From: Paracoccus sp. MKU1
GTDB taxonomy: Bacteria; Pseudomonadota; Alphaproteobacteria; Rhodobacterales; Rhodobacteraceae
Length of the DNA: 54,647 nt
Reading direction: 5' to 3'
NCBI RefSeq assembly: GCF_001447385.1
Contig: NZ_LLWQ01000192.1
Coordinates: 1-54,647 of the forward strand
Within the stretch, counting starts at the first letter, position 1. Each line of letters opens with the position of its first letter. Below the pieces are notes generated by a model. The model made no database searches and was not told where the DNA came from. It was given only the letters and a program-made list of their open reading frames with translations. A program made the position numbers and the translations under genes. Shown here one piece after another: positions 52,206 through 54,647 of the stretch.

Positions 52206-53696
52206 ATGAGTTTTACCGATGTTGTTACTCCGGTTCTCCAGCACGCCGCCCGAGACCCCGACCATCCTGCTTTCATTTTCGGGGATCGGATCGTTACCTA
52301 TGGCGAACTCGTCGATCAGGGGTGTAGGCTTGCCTCGGTTCTGAGCGATGCCGGGATCGCCAAAGGCGACTGTGTAGCCCTTCTGTCGCCGAACCGGCCT
52401 GAGTTCTTTTCGATCTATCTCGGGCTTGCAATGATCGGAGCGGCCATCGTACCGGTAAACGCGGAGTTCGCGCCGCATGAGATCCGCTATATCTTGGAGC
52501 ACAGCGAAGCGCGCGCCATTATTCGGGCGGGCGAGCTTGCCGAGACCGTCACCGAAGCGCATAAGGGGCTTCGAACGCCGCTGCCGGTAGAGGATCTCGA
52601 AGCCCTGCTCGCAAGGGCGGCAGGCGCTCCTGTTCATACGGCGCCGTTAGCCGCCTCGGGCAATGATTTGGCGCTGCTGTGCTATACTTCCGGCACGACC
52701 TCGACGCCCAAGGGGGTCGCCGCAAGCCATGCAAACGAACTGGCCTCGGCCTTGGCCTATGGCGGCATGATGGGCATCAATCCACAGGATAGAGTGCTTG
52801 TGACATTGCCGCTGTCGTTCAGCTACGGGTTCCATGCTGCGACCTATGTGGCGCTGCTCAGCGGTGCGACGGTTCTCCTGGCCGCCAAGTTCCATCCACG
52901 CCTCGCGCTTGAAGCTATTGAGACGATGCGCCCGACCGTCTTTCTCGGCGTGCCTACCATGTATGCCATGATGGCCGATGTCGCACTCAAGGACGCGCGT
53001 AGATACGATATGTCCTCTCTTCGGCTCGCCGCGTCCTCGGGCGCCGCGCTGAACGAACAGGTGATTGCCGATTGCCGCGACCGGCTGGGCCTCGTCGTTC
53101 GGCCCTACTATGCCATGACTGAAGTGCGTCCGATCTTTTCCTTCGATTTGCGTGTGGAGGGCGAGCCGCCGGCAGGCTCAGTCGGTCGGCTGATTGCACC
53201 GACCCAAGTCCGAGTGGTCACCGAGACGGGCCAGGATGCCGGCGTCGACGAAGTGGGCGAACTCTGGGTTCGCGGCCCGAGCTTCTCCGGCGCATATTAC
53301 CGGGATCCTCAACGCACCTCCGACTCGGTCGTCGACGGGTGGTTCCGTACCGGCGACCTGGTATCGCGCGATGCTGAGGGTTATTATTTCATTGTTGGCC
53401 GGACCCGGGACCAGATCATTTGTGGTGGTGCCAAGATCGCACCCATCGAGGTCGAGGACGCTTTGCTGACTCATCCCGGCATTGCTGCTGCGGCCGTTGT
53501 AGGTAGCCCTGATCCAGTTTATGGACAGGTAGTGAAGGCGGTGATCGTGAAGGAGGATCCCTCGCTTTCGGTAGAAGATGTTCTCTCGTACTGCTCAGGG
53601 CGGATCGCCGAATACAAGGTACCGCGCATCGTGACCTTCATGGATGCGCTGCCCATTGCCCCGTCGGGAAAGATTCTCAAAACCGCACTGCTATAG
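52206..53696 (+). CDS. Acyl-CoA ligase (AMP-forming)
   Basis: A 496-residue ANL-superfamily enzyme, GGAGGAG upstream. Motifs: P-loop LLCYTSGTTSTPKGVAASHA, VLVTLPLSFSYGF, VRPYYAMTEVRP, VVDGWFRTGDLVSRD, GRTRDQIICGGAKIAPIEVE hinge, and the adenylation Lys in IAPSGKILKTALL. It activates the imported carboxylate to its CoA ester. Size fits medium-chain, alicyclic or aryl acid ligases; the substrate is unknown. Last gene of the tight operon. Confidence 0.93.
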   Translation: MSFTDVVTPVLQHAARDPDHPAFIFGDRIVTYGELVDQGCRLASVLSDAGIAKGDCVALLSPNRPEFFSIYLGLAMIGAAIVPVNAEFAPHEIRYILEHSEARAIIRAGELAETVTEAHKGLRTPLPVEDLEALLARAAGAPVHTAPLAASGNDLALLCYTSGTTSTPKGVAASHANELASALAYGGMMGINPQDRVLVTLPLSFSYGFHAATYVALLSGATVLLAAKFHPRLALEAIETMRPTVFLGVPTMYAMMADVALKDARRYDMSSLRLAASSGAALNEQVIADCRDRLGLVVRPYYAMTEVRPIFSFDLRVEGEPPAGSVGRLIAPTQVRVVTETGQDAGVDEVGELWVRGPSFSGAYYRDPQRTSDSVVDGWFRTGDLVSRDAEGYYFIVGRTRDQIICGGAKIAPIEVEDALLTHPGIAAAAVVGSPDPVYGQVVKAVIVKEDPSLSVEDVLSYCSGRIAEYKVPRIVTFMDALPIAPSGKILKTALL

Positions 53697-53940
53697 GAAT
53701 GTCGGCCTTTGCCCTTTCCGACAGGGGAGCAAAGATCGTTTGCATGCTGGCCGAGGTGGATGCCGCGACGATCTGGAGCGCGTGGTGTGACCTCCTGAGG
53801 CCTGAACTCTATGAACTGCCAGGAAGCGCCGAGATGATTGCCATCGGGTCATCCTAGTAGACGCGTATGCTGGCCTGCGGTTCCACGGATGAAGCCGCCG
53901 ACCACAGGGAGCAGCAGCCCATGAAACAACAGGAGCAACC
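53697..53940. other. Spacer before etfB
   Basis: A 244-base stretch with no supported gene. It contains a GC-rich, partly coding-like sequence with stop codons, and a Shine-Dalgarno AGGAG just before the etfB ATG. It marks the end of the catabolic operon and probably the return to conserved chromosomal genes. Confidence 0.5.
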
Positions 53941-54647
53941 ATGAAAGTCCTCGTGCCAGTGAAGCGCGTGATCGACTACAACGTGAAGGCCCGTGTGAAG
54001 GGTGACGGGTCCGGCGTCGATCTTGCGAATGTGAAGATGTCGATGAACCCGTTCGACGAGATCGCGGTCGAGGAGGCGATCCGGCTGAAGGAGAAGGGCG
54101 TGGCCTCCGAGGTCATCGCCGTTTCCATCGGCGTCAGGCAGGCCCAGGAGACGCTGCGCACCGCGCTCGCCATGGGCGCCGACCGGGCGATCCTGGTGGT
54201 CGCCGCCGATGACGTGCAGACCGACATCGAGCCGCTGGCGGTGGTGAAGATCCTCGCCGCCGTGGCCAAGGCGGAAGGCACCGAGCTCATCATCGCCGGC
54301 AAGCAGGCCATCGACAACGACATGAACGCCACCGGCCAGATGCTGGCGGCGCTGCTCGGCTGGGCGCAGGCCACCTTCGCCAGCAAGGTCGAGATCGAGG
54401 GCGGCAAAGCGAAAGTCACCCGCGAGGTCGACGGCGGCCTCCAGACCATCGCGGTCGCGCTGCCGGCGGTGGTCACCGCCGACCTGCGGCTCAACGAGCC
54501 GCGCTACGCCTCGCTGCCGAACATCATGAAGGCCAAGAAGAAGCCGCTCGATGAAAAGACCGCCGCCGATTACGGCGTCGACGTCGCGCCGCGGCTCGAG
54601 GTGGTCTCGGTGCGCGAGCCCGAGGGCCGCAAGGCCGGCATCAAGGT
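53941..54647 (+). CDS. etfB: Electron transfer flavoprotein beta subunit, cut by window edge
   Basis: From ATG at 53941 (AGGAG upstream) 235 codons run to the right edge; the family has about 250, so only the end is missing. [69 protein letters not shown] and [20 protein letters not shown] are all EtfB signatures. With EtfA it accepts electrons from acyl-CoA dehydrogenases and passes them to ETF-ubiquinone oxidoreductase. It is probably a housekeeping gene but would serve the upstream dehydrogenase. Confidence 0.96.
   Translation, partial: MKVLVPVKRVIDYNVKARVKGDGSGVDLANVKMSMNPFDEIAVEEAIRLKEKGVASEVIAVSIGVRQAQETLRTALAMGADRAILVVAADDVQTDIEPLAVVKILAAVAKAEGTELIIAGKQAIDNDMNATGQMLAALLGWAQATFASKVEIEGGKAKVTREVDGGLQTIAVALPAVVTADLRLNEPRYASLPNIMKAKKKPLDEKTAADYGVDVAPRLEVVSVREPEGRKAGIK

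Overview
The window looks like an accessory, catabolic stretch of a high-GC alphaproteobacterium. Protein style, the fused LivHM permease, the EtfB sequence and the truncated acrylyl-CoA reductase suggest a Rhodobacterales member, perhaps Paracoccus-like; this is an impression from sequence, not a phylogeny. No rRNA, tRNA or CRISPR array was recognised.

Layout. (1) 1-4 kb: a TetR regulator cut by the window edge, a LysR regulator, and a large helical protein with a UPF0149-like tail. (2) 4-17.2 kb: a scarred mobile and defence-like zone. An IS6-family element has cut a thioredoxin gene at its active site. An IS256-family element sits between a frameshifted, truncated Kef antiporter and the tail of a YhaN-like ATPase. 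Then come an intact Zn-hook SMC/ABC-type ATPase (RloC-like in layout), a Fic protein with a repeat-rich promoter, a large serine recombinase with a small upstream ORF, and a ceramidase-like membrane protein. At about 15.24 kb the headless fragments of a Schlafen/AlbA_2-type gene and of acuI abut with no IS between them. An AhpD-like peroxidase-related gene, a scrambled AEC transporter and an IS5-family remnant close the zone.

(3) 17.3-29 kb: a minus-strand cluster whose enzymes match a ring-opening route for a pyridine compound: DUF1185 protein, a fused alpha/beta hydrolase-flavin reductase, a luciferase-like monooxygenase, an aldehyde dehydrogenase, a four-gene polyamine-type ABC importer and a succinate-semialdehyde dehydrogenase. 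The first four genes are translationally coupled. A divergent GntR gene leads a small plus-strand operon (GntR, DUF1330, carboxymuconolactone-decarboxylase-like). The enzyme types parallel the trigonelline (Tgn) and pyridine (Pyr) pathways. (4) 29.8-40.2 kb: a nicotinate-type cluster in two arms. NicC with MarR regulators, a VanA-like Rieske oxygenase, its reductase and an aromatic-acid MFS transporter run on the plus strand; a TetR regulator and nicE, nicD, nicX, nicF run on the minus strand towards them. Together they take 6-hydroxynicotinate to 2,5-dihydroxypyridine, N-formylmaleamate, maleamate, maleate and fumarate. Nicotinate dehydrogenase (NicAB) is absent. The two arms end in facing terminators.

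(5) 40.3-40.85 kb: a decayed IS66-family transposase. (6) 41-54.6 kb: a TetR regulator diverging from a tight plus-strand operon encoding an alpha/beta hydrolase, SDR, amidase, enoyl-CoA hydratase, MaoC-type hydratase, a LivK/LivHM/LivG/LivF importer, an acyl-CoA dehydrogenase and an acyl-CoA ligase, followed by a partial etfB. This looks like import and beta-oxidation-type breakdown of an unidentified carboxylic acid, perhaps released from an amide or ester.

Overall the window stacks three separately regulated catabolic modules, two of them for N-heteroaromatics, next to an IS-riddled defence-like zone. All functions are assigned by reading motifs and remembered family sequences; no database search was run.
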